NCBI GenBank assembly: GCA_905147135.1
Contig: LR990052.1
Location: 751,501-815,500, forward strand
Length of the DNA stretch: 64,000 nt
Source: Blastobasis lacticolella
Lineage: Eukaryota > Arthropoda > Insecta > Lepidoptera > Blastobasidae
Reading direction: 5' to 3'
A model generated the notes under the pieces. That model had not been told where the DNA came from, ran no database searches, and was given only the letters and a program-made list of their open reading frames with translations. The stretch's first letter is position 1. Each line of letters opens with the position of its first letter. The position numbers and the translations under genes were made by a program. Below are positions 40,753 through 52,310 of this stretch, one piece after another.

Positions 40753-43700
40753 AACTGGGACAATAAAGACAACTGCCTATATCATAGGTACCAGCCTAAA
40801 AGAAACTTTATAATATTGTTGAATAAAACATGCATAACCATAAAATAGCATAAAACAGAACACGGCAATAAAACCACAGGCGATTGTTTTCTTTGTGGAC
40901 AATAAAAACTCGTAGATAATTCATTTGATTCAGGTTGCTACATTTTAACCAGCTGGCATATTTTGGAAACTACAATAGGTAGAGTGACCTAATAGCAGAG
41001 AACAAACCCAATTAATTCCGCAATTGAACCGCACCAGACGAAACAAACAAACAAACAAAACCTATCAATCAACTAACCGTCTATCAGCTGTCGCTCAAAA
41101 CCTGGATGCGTCGACCAACTTAAAAATCCCTAGCAACTCTCCCTAAAAACCCTTAACACACCAGAATAGAGTTCAAATTTGGATGATTTCGAAGCGAGTA
41201 CAGGCATTTATGAGAAAGTCGGGCGCAATTTTGGATCATAAAATGGGTAATTTTCGCGGATTGGCGTGATGGATCTGTCATCAGTGCGCGCTCGCTTTAC
41301 GACTTAAGATTACACAGCCTGCGCCGGCGCACCGTTTTTCTCCCACTGGCCGATCGCCGATACCGCGAATTGGGTTACCATTCGGCCGCTTTTTTTCTTT
41401 AATTTTCGTTTCTTACCCTGTTCCGGAGCCCTAATAAGTATGCCGGTGTCAATCAATCTCCGGATTCGCGAGGCTGCCAGTGATTTCGCATCGTAAAATT
41501 AGATTATGTGAGGTTTTGCATGCGGCGACAATTACGTTCGGGTCGGTTGAGGTGTATGGTGTTTGTGGTTCTGGTATTCTTGGTATGATGTTTTAACGGT
41601 AGATCAGGCCAAGGGTACCTTAAGCCGAGCATGTATGAAAGGATTGCTGAATGTGAAAGAAGCAGAGAGGTTTCTCAGGTCCATGCCCACCCCTACAGAA
41701 AATAAATTTATATGGTAATTTAAATATGAATAAAAAAATATAATTTATACTGTGCTCACAATAAATTTACGCCCAACACACTTATGTCAATAATTTATTT
41801 CTCTTTTTTTATTTCCATAGAAAAGCCCATATTAATTGAAACAGGGTAATAATGTAGGCAAGTAGTAGTATTCAAAATTGGTAACAGAATCCCAAATAAA
41901 TAAATCAAAACAACTCCACATGCCATATTGCTGCATTAAAAGGAACATTGTCGATTCATCCGTTACCTACCTACGTCATAAGAATAACTAAAGGGTAAAT
42001 AACTAAGTAATAATAACAAATTAATGACAGGTGTCCCACTAAAACACCGAAATTAATAGCAATCCATATCGAGGATTATCAGCCGCATTAAATTACGCGC
42101 GATAACTTGGCGTTTTCCTCAAAACCCGAGAATTAATGTCGATGTCGCGGCCATATTGTAGCAGGATATCGCCGTTTATAAAATGGCGATGCAGTCATTT
42201 GCACTGGTAATTTATCTAAACTTCAGATTGACAAGCACTGAGGTGTAGTTTATTATACGGACCTTGTGGCGACAATAGGTAACTTTTTAAAGCGCTTTTG
42301 TCATAATTATTATTGGCAGCATCATGTTAGACATAACTTAATTATCTAGTCAATGCCGGTGGTGCGTTTCGCTTGATTTCTGGCATTGGCCTCTGCCTAT
42401 TTTGTTGTACGCTTTTGTGATGGGGGAAGTCTGAATAAATATCTATCCTACTCAGGCGCGGATCAAGCTTCTAAAAAAGGTTGTGGGCATGACCACCTGA
42501 AAAGCAGCAAAGTGGGATTTCGTAAAAGCTGGAACAATAGTACTTAATAAAAGTAACATAAATGAAAAAATATGCTAGCCGAGCGAGATCGAACATTTTC
42601 ACATTTTGGCATTTCTTGGGGTAATTATACTTTGCTATTTATTATTAGCATGTGGACCTCAATTAGGGTTGTGGGCATGTTCATCGTGCCCACAACGCTG
42701 GGTCCGCGCTTGTCCCTACTCCTACCTATTACTTCTTAATTCAATTTGTTGCGAGTTCCAAGATAGTATTAGATTATTCTCGGGCGTACCTGAGTGGCAA
42801 AAATCAGTGTCAGACCTGTATGTGGTCGCCGCTGTAAATTAACTTTTTTTGAAAGTACTTTTATCTTTACCTTACTGCGCATTTTTTTAACTAAAAATTT
42901 TAGGATACCTTGGTACAAGGCGTGAGTCTGATATCACGTTAAGAAGCCAATTATTAAAGGAAAGTACTCATTTCGTACTCAAATGTTTCATTTGGTACGA
43001 AATTTTTTTCTTCACAACATAACCTGTCCACTTATCTAACTCGCCCACTTCTATAAGCGACAATAGGTGCTGCCGGAGACAGATTGCTTCACAGCATCAG
43101 ACCATACTCCGTTATTGTTCACTGTTGTATTTAGGCCTGATGACTCCTCATGGCGACTTGTTATTTGAGTTGTCTGCTGTCTGTTCAACAGGGAATGTTC
43201 CGAAGAACTGTTTATCTTGGTGCTACTGTCGCTTTTCCTCCGTCGCACCCTCCGATGATGCGATAGATTTCATCCACACCGTTAGATGCCTGGCATCCAA
43301 CTAACGTACTTTTTACCGCGCACGGTGGTATGAGCTCCCGAAATCATCCCTTTGCTCACTATAACATGGGGTTCTTAAAATTCACTACAGGAATCATAAA
43401 AGCCGGCACCGTATCTGCTCCCCTTATGTTGCAGATATCGTGAGCGCTTTTCTTCAGATGTAAAGTCCGTCCGCGTGCCTTCTAAGACTAAAATAATAAA
43501 AAGGTATCTGTTTGAAATTGCAACTCTACAATACACCCGCGACATTGATACCGAACGGCAGAGGTGCATCCAGCCGGGTCATCGGTGGCAACGACCCGTC
43601 AATGGTACTGGTTTACAAGCACGTTTTGTTTGTGCCTAGCTTGTTTGTTTTGATGATGATATTAATTTGAGAGGTGTCTGGAATTACTGTTGGATAAAAG

Positions 43701-44240
43701 GATGATTTAAATTTTTATATCACTATCCATCATCACAGTTTGATCGTCTTTGATCACAGATTGAGCTTTGATCTTGTCGGTAAAGCGATCGATTATTATT
43801 TTGCATATAATCGCCTTCCTTTTTTATTACTCGATAATAAAGTGTTTGACATGCGTTAATCTTTCAAAAGTAGATTTCTTCATCCGGGAAACGGATACAT
43901 AAACTGCTAGCTTGATAACTATATTTAATATAATCCGCAAAGGCAGTTGATGGTAGTGAAGTCAGACCTGCGCCTCCGTTGTCAACCCACGCTTGACCAG
44001 TATTTGGTATTTGGTAGCACCCGCAGACCATTAACTTCTGTAGACTTCTTATTATGATGTTTGGTGTCAAATCATGGCGGGGTAGAATCGTCTCTTTTGC
44101 TGGTCTACTTCATGCCACTTGCCACCTAAAAAAGAAGAAACTTTCCTTTTTAAAGAGAGTTTAAAAAATAAGTGTTCATGAGATTTGATAACTTTTTGAT
44201 ACTAAAAAGAAAGCTTAATTTATTTTTTCTAATCAAACGC
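40753..44240. other. Mostly AT-rich DNA; some CpG-rich blocks, no gene recognised
   Basis: 41280-41560 and 42080-42230 are CpG-richer than their surroundings, with motifs such as gcctgcgccggcgc and cgccgtttataaaatggcg. They could be conserved regulatory DNA. At 42668-42696 GTTGTGGGCA and its complement form a 10-bp hairpin, and the same gttgtgggcatg occurs near 42480. 43050-44070 has short minus-strand frames without domains. Confidence 0.3.
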
Positions 44241-44244
44241 GCAG

Positions 44245-44390
44245 CGCCCGCATAGTACCGCACAGTAATCGTGTCGCACCCGCGTAGTCCCCTGTAGTGT
44301 GCGGAACTGCACGATTTCCATCTGGTTGCTACGCGGCGGCACGACGCGTACGCGTTTAATGTCCGGTTGGTACGAGGTGATGTTTAAACG
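44245..44390. repeat. CpG-rich block related to 15750-15920
   Basis: See 15669-16030: gcagcgcccgcat, gtcgcacccgcgtagtc and ctggttgctacgcgg in the same order. Confidence 0.35.
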
Positions 44391-45215
44391 GGCCCTTAAT
44401 CTTCACATCTCCCGCCTGCATTTATACCTAAATATCGTTTATCGTATCGAAAACAACTTCTTTATCAACGACATAAAGAAAGGTTGTTTTTGGAATTTTT
44501 CTTCGCTTGTTTCACGCCATTTTGTATCAGTAAACATCGTAAGACAAAAATGGTATTTATTTACTATTTTATTTTATTTGGATGTCTCACAGTGTGCAAC
44601 AAAGAAAATATACAATAGCATAACATCGTTAGCCAATTAGGAGACACCACAATTAAATTTCACAAGTTACACAGAAAAAAGTATTATAAAAGTTATTTAC
44701 CCATTTAATTTATTATCAGTGATTCATGCGACGTCTACTTTAAACCATCTGTGTGCCCACGCACAATTAAAGCCTGAGTAGCTTGTCACGTGGTCTCATA
44801 AACTGCTTACATTATGTCAATCGGATTTTAGCAAATTATTTATAAAATCTCTTTTATTTATTTTTCTGACTAAAAATAATTTTTATTGTAGATATATTGC
44901 AGGTGCTTAGCGTCTTTAGTATTTTTTATATCTTTGTAAAGTTATTATTATTATGTTGTTATCGATTTGAACGGACAAACAAAATTCATAGTCTCTACAA
45001 GATTAAATAAAAACATTTTATTTTATTCAGAAATTAGGTTCTATATGTTAAACACACGTAATATTTATCTGGTATTTATACCTAACTTCAAAATAAAGGT
45101 ATGTCATAGTTTATTTTGTTCCATTTTATGATAATTAATTATTTTTCATTATTTCAATGTTTTGTTATGTAGAGTTGTGGTAGAGTAGAATATTTTATTA
45201 AACAGGACTTTTTAT
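44391..45215. other. AT-rich DNA, nothing recognised
   Basis: A 113-codon frame (44299-44640) is AT-rich and unremarkable. No exon was recognised. Confidence 0.4.
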
Positions 45216-45531
45216 CTAATCAGAAATCAGAAATCATTTATTGTATAACTGTAGTGTACATTGTAGGTGATATTTGATTTATAACAGAACTATAACAGTT
45301 TACCCAAATTTGGGTGTACAATAGTATATTATAATATTACAATTTCCATTACTATTAAACTAATAATGTCATAACAATATTTAGATTATGTCAATTCAAT
45401 TACAAGTAATAATGTCATCATAATATCCAATTATTGTCACAGATTGAAAAATTCACTTAAACTATAAAATTCTCTGTCAATTAACCATGCCTTTAATTTA
45501 GTTTTGAATGCGTTGCCATCAAGCATTTTAA
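45216..45531 (-). mobile_element. LINE (CR1/L2-like), 3' part: ORF2 end, 3' UTR and repeat tail
   Basis: On the minus strand the frame enters from the piggyBac junction at 45531, encodes about 31 residues including NAFKTKLKAWLIDREFYS (a typical ORF2 C-terminus), and stops at 45437-45439. The 3' UTR ends in tandem TGATTTC-type units at about 45220-45236, the microsatellite-like tail of several CR1/L2-related LINEs. Its 5' continuation lies beyond the inserted transposon, at 48090-48885. Confidence 0.8.
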
Positions 45532-45639
45532 CCCTTAAATTGTTTCTGTCCGTTGTATGTGACGTCTAATATAAACGCACACACGTACAATTTGAACTGA
45601 CGGCTGAGCTTCACACGTGGCGAGACGCGTTTAGCAGGC

Positions 45640-46714
45640 TATCCTTTTCACACTCACGCACTTACTTCGGTCGCTCGCTTGACATATTTCGTCTTTATCG
45701 TTAGTTTGAATATTGCAACGGTCGGCCCATAATTACACTCAAAAAAATATTGTTCCTAAGTAAGTATATATATATCCTATACTATTACTATGCTAAATTT
45801 AGTTAAAATAACAATTGAGTGATTTGATTGAGCTGTTTCTATATCTAAAATATTAGTAACTTTTTCATAAAATTCGAATAAATGTGAATGTCATTTGAAA
45901 CGGACATGGTCCATTAGGTGTTGTAAGTAGTGTTTCTTAACTGTGTCATATGTAGCGGACAGTGCCCATAGTTGCCGTAGACGGAGAAGAAGTTTGTTTA
46001 GTCTAGTCAATAAGTTCAAATTGGTGTAAAATCGACATACTTGGAATAAAATTATGTGGATTAGCTCATTCGATCCGGAATGATGCTAAAAAATATAAAT
46101 AATAAAAATAGAAAAGAGATAATTGTGCTAGAAAAAATTACCAGCTGATAAAAAATTGTAAAAGTTATAAACAATTAAACACCTCAAAATCATAGTGTGC
46201 GATTTTTCGCTTATAGCTCGTAAAGTATAAATATTTTTGAATTTAAAATAAAATATCCTTAAAGAGGAGAAAATTTGGTAAACAAAAGTTCCAACTCCCG
46301 GAACTGTATCTCCATTATTTATAATTTTAATTCAACGCTGAAAATAGCCCTCCGCGCGCCATTGCTAGGTTGCGCGCACCGCCTCGAATCTAAACACTTC
46401 AGAGAATTAATTTCCGTTGGAATTTTTTATTTAACTCAATTTTTCAACAAACTAGACGATTGTTAATTAACAAAATTTTCTCTAACATCCTTAATCGTTG
46501 TAAACTAAATAAATAGTTAAATAATTTTCATAAAATTGTTTCGCTTCGTGGTGCCCTTCTCATATACATACAAAACAAGATTGCATCATAAAAGTTTTAA
46601 AAATGTTCATACTTTGTTTATAATAATTTTTCTAAGTTAACAAAAAACGATAAAGTCCGTTAATGCTATAATTTTTTTTTTTAATTTATCATTATTTATC
46701 ATCATATTTATCAT
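45640..46714. other. AT-rich left part of the piggyBac-like element
   Basis: Expected to hold the transposase N-terminus, but no homologous frame was recognised. It may be deleted or replaced. A 63-codon frame at 46275-46466 has no domain. Confidence 0.4.
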
Positions 46715-46717
46715 TTT

Positions 46718-47584
46718 GGCGTTGGTGGTAAGACTGTTGTTAGATTATGTAACACTATATCTAATCAAGCTCTGTATACAGTTTACTTTGATAACTGGTT
46801 TACGTCTTTGGAATTGCTTTATTACTTACGTCACGAGCGGGGGATATTATCCTTAGGTACGATTAGAAAAGGCAGACTGCGGAATTGTCAGCTAAGCAGT
46901 GACAAAAATATGAAGAAGAAAGGTCGAGGAACTCACGAAGTTGTGTGCGATAATGCCAAAAGATTGGCAGTTACGAAGTGGGTAGATAATCAATGCATTC
47001 ACATTGCAAGCTCCTTCTGTGCCCAAGATCCAGTCACTACAATAGAAAGATATGATAAAAAAGAGAAAAAGAGAGTTTCAGTGGCATGTCCAAATGTAAT
47101 AAAAGTATACAATACCCACATGGGTGGAGTGGACATAGCTGACATGTTGACTGCGCTATATAGAATACGCATGAAGACTAGGCGCTGGTATATGTCAATA
47201 TTTGCCTAAATGCTAGATATTGCACTAAATAACAGCTGGTTATTACATCGTAGAGATTGCAAACAACTAACCAACGAGAATAAACTGCCCCTAAAAAAAT
47301 TTCGCTTACAGACTGCTCTTGCACTTATCAAAACCGATACCAAAGCACAAATTCCAAGAGAGGCTTTGGATCCTGGATCTGATAAAATCACGAAGCCTTT
47401 CCTTCCTCGTCCTGTGGACGAAGCACGTCTTGATTGCTATGATCATTTTGCTATTTACACGTCGCAGGGTCGTTGCCGATTGTGTAAGAATGGAAAGACT
47501 ACAGTTATCTGTTCCAAATGTAAACAGAGACTTTGCTTCACACCGAAAAAAAATTGTTTTCTTTTATTTCACAAAAATAAGTAA
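46718..47584 (+). pseudogene. piggyBac (PGBD-type) transposase, C-terminal half with one in-frame stop
   Basis: The open frame can be followed from 46718 to the stop at 47582-47584, about 288 codons in one frame. It includes TVYFDNWFTS near 46784-46813 (second catalytic aspartate), KKGRGTHEVVCD, YNTHMGGVDIADML near 47108-47150 (third catalytic aspartate), TRRWYMSIF, then LDIALNNSWLLHRR and a cysteine-rich end (CRLCKNG, ICSKCKQRLC). The single interruption is a TAA at 47207-47209 where the family has a codon in the middle of a conserved stretch. The N-terminal half with the first catalytic aspartate is not found. The protein would cut and paste DNA at TTAA sites; this copy is inactive. Confidence 0.9.
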
Positions 47585-48089
47585 TTTTTTTTTCTTTTTA
47601 AATTTTATTTTAAGGGAATAATTTTTTTAAACCAAAACTGGTTAGTTTAGTTTTGTTATTATTTTTTACTATGCATAACTTAGTTTTGTTGCTAATTTGA
47701 ACTTTTAATTTAATAGTTAAGGGTATTATATGTATGTCCAATGGTTCCTAAATTACAATTTGATCTCAGTACTAGTTACAAGGTTATAGAGTTCGATCTA
47801 AATTGTTATTACTAAAATATTAGTAAAATATTACAATAGTTACATTATTTTTTATTTTATTGATTTAAATACTGAACTGGCAATGTACGTTTTATGTGAC
47901 ATGTTCAGTGGGTACAAACTTTGTAGAACAATTGGCGATGTCACTTATATGTGACACCTGAAAAAGTTACGAAAATACATTTATTTTTTATTAATTTCAT
48001 TTTTTTATTATTGATAGAACCCTAATTAGACTCCTTATTAAAAAAAAACAACTGAAAAATGTCGCGATTAATGACTGCCAATTTAAGGG

Positions 48090-48885
48090 TTAATGTCGAG
48101 AGGCAAACGATTGAAAATTCTTACAGCAGACACAAAAACACTTTTAAACATTACTGAGCCATTTGACTTAGGGATACAATAATCATGGCTGTAATTGCTA
48201 CGTAAGTTGCTTCGATGTGCTGATTTTTTAACAAAATATTCATTATTATTTTTCAAAAAAACACATATTTCTAATATGTAAATACCAGTCAATGTTAGTA
48301 GATTATTTTTCTTAAATATATTGCGCAGAGATTCCCTTTTATATATATTAAAAATAAACTTGATACATTTCTTCTGTAATATAAAAGTGGATTGGGCATT
48401 TACAGAGTTACCCCAAAAGATAACTCCATAGGTAAGTGAAGGATAAACGGTACCATAATATGCGCTCTTAGCGACCTCAGTCGATGCTACGGCTGCTAAG
48501 ATTGATAAGGCATAACAGCTACTTGATAGTCTTCTGTTGAGAGCACTTATATGTGCTTTCCAATTAAGATAAGTGTCAATGGTCAAGCCAAGAAAATTTG
48601 TATCAGTCACTTCTTCAATAACTTGTCCATTGCTTACAACATTTAAACGATTAGTATTCTTATTGTAATTTTTAAATGTCAGTATTTTAGTTTTAGCTAT
48701 ATTTATTTTTAAGTTAATAGATGCTAACCAAACCTTTATGGACAAAGCTTTATGGGCCATTTATTAAAGGTGACTATTTAAATAAGGCTATGATTTAATC
48801 TGTCAGCTATGTAAGAGGTTGTGGTTAGCAGCAAAATATGTTTTGTCAGCAAACAAAGTGAATGGAGCTGCTTCTCGTGATCGGC
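48090..48885 (-). pseudogene. LINE ORF2 (CR1/L2-like) reverse transcriptase C-terminal part, split by piggyBac
   Basis: The minus-strand frame holds the end of the palm (a FADK box at 48842-48853, where the second catalytic aspartate of YADD/FADD is replaced by lysine), then several in-frame stops (between about 48760 and 48825), then a 225-codon open stretch with INLKINIAKTKILTFKNY, NFLGLTID..LNWKAHIS, KSAYYGTVYPSLTYGVIFWG and AVRIFNRLPLDI. The frame is cut at the TTAA at 48090 and resumes at 45531. These blocks identify a non-LTR reverse transcriptase of CR1/L2-like type; the exact clade is not certain. The element is 5'-truncated and was already defective or has decayed since. Confidence 0.85.
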
Positions 48886-50800
48886 AAAAATAACTAACTG
48901 GGCAGCAAGTATTGTGATATTAGGTAGCCTAAAAATTTGTGTTGTAGTAAATTATACATATCTGAAGCAGTTAAACTCCGCCCACATTGACTGATCGTTG
49001 CCGCTTTTTCAATAAAATATAAATAATTTTTAAATTATTAGCTGGCCATAATTTAAAAATGAAGAGATGAATATTATTATTATTATTATAGCATACAAAT
49101 ATTATTTTTTTGCTAACCAATTGTATAATTCTGCTACCCAAATACTAATTCTGTATTACTCTATTTATCTTGTAAACATAACCATTATACAGCAACGCAT
49201 ATATTTACTTCTTTTCTGAAATTCCTTGATTTAATTGTCAACAACTGCTCAACCAGGTACTGCTGTTGTGTTTATGTTAAGCTCTCAAAATAACTATTTA
49301 CATGACTTTTCTTCCTGACTGGATTTAAAAAAAAAACGTGAAATTATAAATGTGTGTTTATAAATAATTTATGTAACTCTACATGAAAATGTAGAGCACC
49401 AAACAAAATTCCAAGGTTATAATTATAATTAAATTATATTTATTTGTAATTTTTGAATAATTTTATTTGAATAAATAAATTTATTATTATTATTATTTGG
49501 TGTCTCCATTTTTGGATCTCGGGATCAATGATAAATTGGCCCGGTTGAATGATTGCCAAAGCCAAGTGACAGTCATGTTATGATGAATGTTCGGGTTGCA
49601 AAAACTTCCTTACTATCCGGCAGGTATTTAAGATTACCGCCTTTTGCAACAGTTTGTACGTTTGTACGTTATTATTATTATTATTATATTACAGGGATGG
49701 AAGTGGGAATGAAAACACAGATATATTGGCGGCCCCAGAAGATAAATTGTTTTAATTTTACACATTTTTTTTCATATTATATTATATTACCTACTAAAAT
49801 ACTTATTCATGATATTTCAATGTTTGTAACATTTTTTTGGTATACACTGGTAGTAATTTATTTTTATTCTACAATTTTAATAATCTTTTGTTAACTTCAA
49901 CGACAATTTTATTTGTTTGCTTTTCCACAGAAATGTCAACTTCAAACCCAAAGTGAACATGCAGAAATGCCTAATTCCCACATACTATACCTACATAGTA
50001 AGATGGCGGAGAAATGCATAGCTAGTAAATTATAAAAAAATCCTATCGAATGCAACCATCCAACCATACTCTCCTTGCAATATTGATTCGACAATGTAGC
50101 GTATGGTGCGCGCGCGCAGGTAGCAGTGTCAGAAACCTGTTCCTGTTGGCATTCTGTGCATTGCGAGCGGCGTGTGCGTCAGATTCAGATGCCAGATTTG
50201 TTTGGATGTCGATGGTGGGTTATGTACAGACAGTACAGTGTTGGATTTTGTCGCTGTGTGCTAATGAGGGTAAATAAGTAAAGATTTTGCAGGGTAGGTA
50301 CGAGTATTTGAAATTTTTAAAAAGTAGCTCGAATTGTAGAGTTACAACAGAAATTGAATTATGAAAATGCTTTTTATTGTCTATCTATATTGAACAAATA
50401 CCGATTAACTATGTAACAGAAAAATTATCTGAAACAATTTCAATTATTGCGTTTTATTTTAACAACTACAGAATACGATTTTATTTAAAAAACAAATGTA
50501 GAGTCAGTATTTAATTAATTTCACTAACTCAATACTAAAGCTCAATATTCAAGAGAGGAATAAAATTCAATAATAAAATAACACCAACAGTGTAAGTACA
50601 TACTGCAGTTTTATAATAGATGTTTTCTGATTTTTTATTTCTAAAGCACCGCTCCAAACATCAAACACACACAATACCTACAATCTCCAACACAAAATCT
50701 AACAGAAGAAACCGCATAAATACGAAATATTCCAATTAATTAGCGCAAATGCAAACCAATCAAACTCCCAATAACAGTATGTGGATGCAGTATTCGAACG
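48886..50800. other. AT-rich DNA with (TTA)n runs and one GNRA-like hairpin
   Basis: ATT/TTA microsatellites lie at about 49074-49090, 49480-49497 and 49668-49687. 49377-49396 forms an 8-bp stem (CTCTACAT) closed by GAAA; see the related hairpin at 52732. 49985-50040 (gtaagatggcggagaaatgc then tataaaaaaa) resembles a LINE tail also present at 59845-59880. No gene was recognised. Confidence 0.4.
49377..49396. repeat. Hairpin CTCTACAT-GAAA-ATGTAGAG
   Basis: Perfect 8-bp stem with a GAAA loop. The identical core recurs, with a 10-bp stem, at 52732-52755. Confidence 0.6.
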
Positions 50801-50819
50801 AAAGTGAGTTACGCGGGAA

Positions 50820-52310
50820 AAAAGGTAAAAAGCGGGAGGTGCGGTGGGCGGGGGGCGGGGCGTGCGCGGCGACGCCCCCGAGCGGGACGGCAACAGCGCT
50901 TGCAGCGGTGCAAGGTCACCGGCGGGCCGCGCGCTGCTTTTTGCACTGTTTTCATTTCATTTTTGGCATTTCGCACTTTTCCTTTTAATTCGCTTTTTGG
51001 TTATTGCTATATTTTTTTGGGGTTTGGGGTCGACTATGTGGAAGTTTTAAGAAGTTTTCGAAAAGTTTTTTGTGTTGGTGGAACATTGAAATGGAAACTC
51101 TGTTTTTCTATTCAATCTAGACGCTCTACAAATCCCGTTCAATTTTGTTTTAGGCATTATTTTCGAAATTGTTACTATTGACAAATCTACAAACAAATTT
51201 CACATAAATTCACTACAGCACAATACATAATAATCCTTGATTCTAATAAAAAAATCGCAATAAACAATCAAATCAAAATAATCCACAAACAAAAAGCCGC
51301 TCACGCGAAAAAGCATCCATCCACCTGTACGCCGGTAAAAACACAATTTCCACCGGGCAAAAGGACCAAAGCAAAAGGCGTCTTCGATGCAGCGCCAGCC
51401 GTCCGCCGTCCGTGCCATTGTGTGCCTTATGTCTCGGGCGGACGGACGAATGACTGAGTGTCGGCGTTAGTACTGGAAGTGTCCGCGCGGCGCTGTTGGC
51501 ATAGAGGTCGGCGGCGCGCCGTCACTCCGGCCGCGGCGCGCGTACACGCCACACCGCCGCGTCACCCGCGCCCGCGTAAACAAACCGCGACCGAACGCGG
51601 CCACACGTGCAGTGACAAAACAGTGACCGAGCCCAGTGAGCCTCAGTGCCAGTTCAGTGAAGTGACCACCGGTGATCAGGTGACCATTCGAACGATCCGA
51701 TCACGTTGAATTTCTCCTCTGGATATTTGTTGAGACGCCGCGGCCCATCTGTTCAAATACGGTTGATTTGTTTAAGTTACCTATTGATGGATTGGAGGTT
51801 CAACGACATAACGTGTTTGATGTGCTGAGGAATTCGTTTCACGTATGCAGCAAGGCAAATAGAAGTTCGGAAAACAAAGGATAACTACGCCGAGTTTTAG
51901 TGGCATTGCTTGCTTAGGTGCTCTCGGTGACAGTTGAGACGGTATTTCGACGGGCTGTCCACGTACTGAATATTCATAAGCAGGTGAGTCTTGACTCTAC
52001 ATTCCAAAACCCCCAAGCAGACAGGCGAACGAATTAAAAATCCGTATCGAATTGCATCGTGCTTTTTCAATTTTACATGTGGATTTTTACAGTACTCGTG
52101 TTCCAAGCCTCTCAAGCGTACTGCGTTAAGCAATTGTGGAGTAAAAAGTTACTTAGGACAGTGTTGAACTGTTGCAGGAAGTGTTTACAAGTTCGTAATG
52201 CGTGGTAGGCTCGTGAAACTTTGGTAACGTCCGCTGAAATTTAGTTAGTGCCGGCGCGGCGGCGGCCCGCGGCGGTAGCGCGCGACTTTGCGGGTCCGGA
52301 TGCTCCTGTG
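50820..52310 (+). promoter_or_regulatory. CpG-rich promoter-like zone of an unidentified host gene
   Basis: Three CpG-dense blocks (50840-50935, 51385-51620 and 52240-52310) stand out in otherwise AT-rich DNA. The middle one is followed by repeated CAGTG/TCAGTG words (51615-51665) of the kind found around insect Inr-type start sites, and then by a strong splice donor at 51984. There is no TATA box at a convincing distance. Function is inferred from composition and motifs. Confidence 0.4.
51450..51983 (+). other. Candidate non-coding first exon with donor CAG|GTGAGT
   Basis: The stretch ends at attcataagCAG followed by GTGAGT (51984-51989), a near-consensus 5' splice site. It has no long open frame beyond the first 83 codons and many stops before the donor, as expected for a 5' UTR exon. 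The 5' edge is arbitrary within the CpG-rich block. The coding part of such a gene would lie downstream, outside what I can recognise here. An antisense reading cannot be excluded. Confidence 0.35.

Larger units (their letters stand above)
45528..48093 (+). mobile_element. piggyBac-like DNA transposon inserted in a LINE, TTAA to TTAA
   Basis: The element at 45532-48089 (2558 bp) is flanked by TTAA at 45528-45531 and 48090-48093. The terminal inverted repeat is CCCTTAAATTG at both ends (11 bp, perfect), then diverges. TATGTGAC-type words recur near both ends (about 45556 and 47892-47960) as possible sub-terminal repeats. Removing the element and one TTAA joins the LINE reading frame exactly. 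It encodes a damaged PGBD-type transposase on the plus strand, different in sequence from the one at 24786. Confidence 0.93.
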
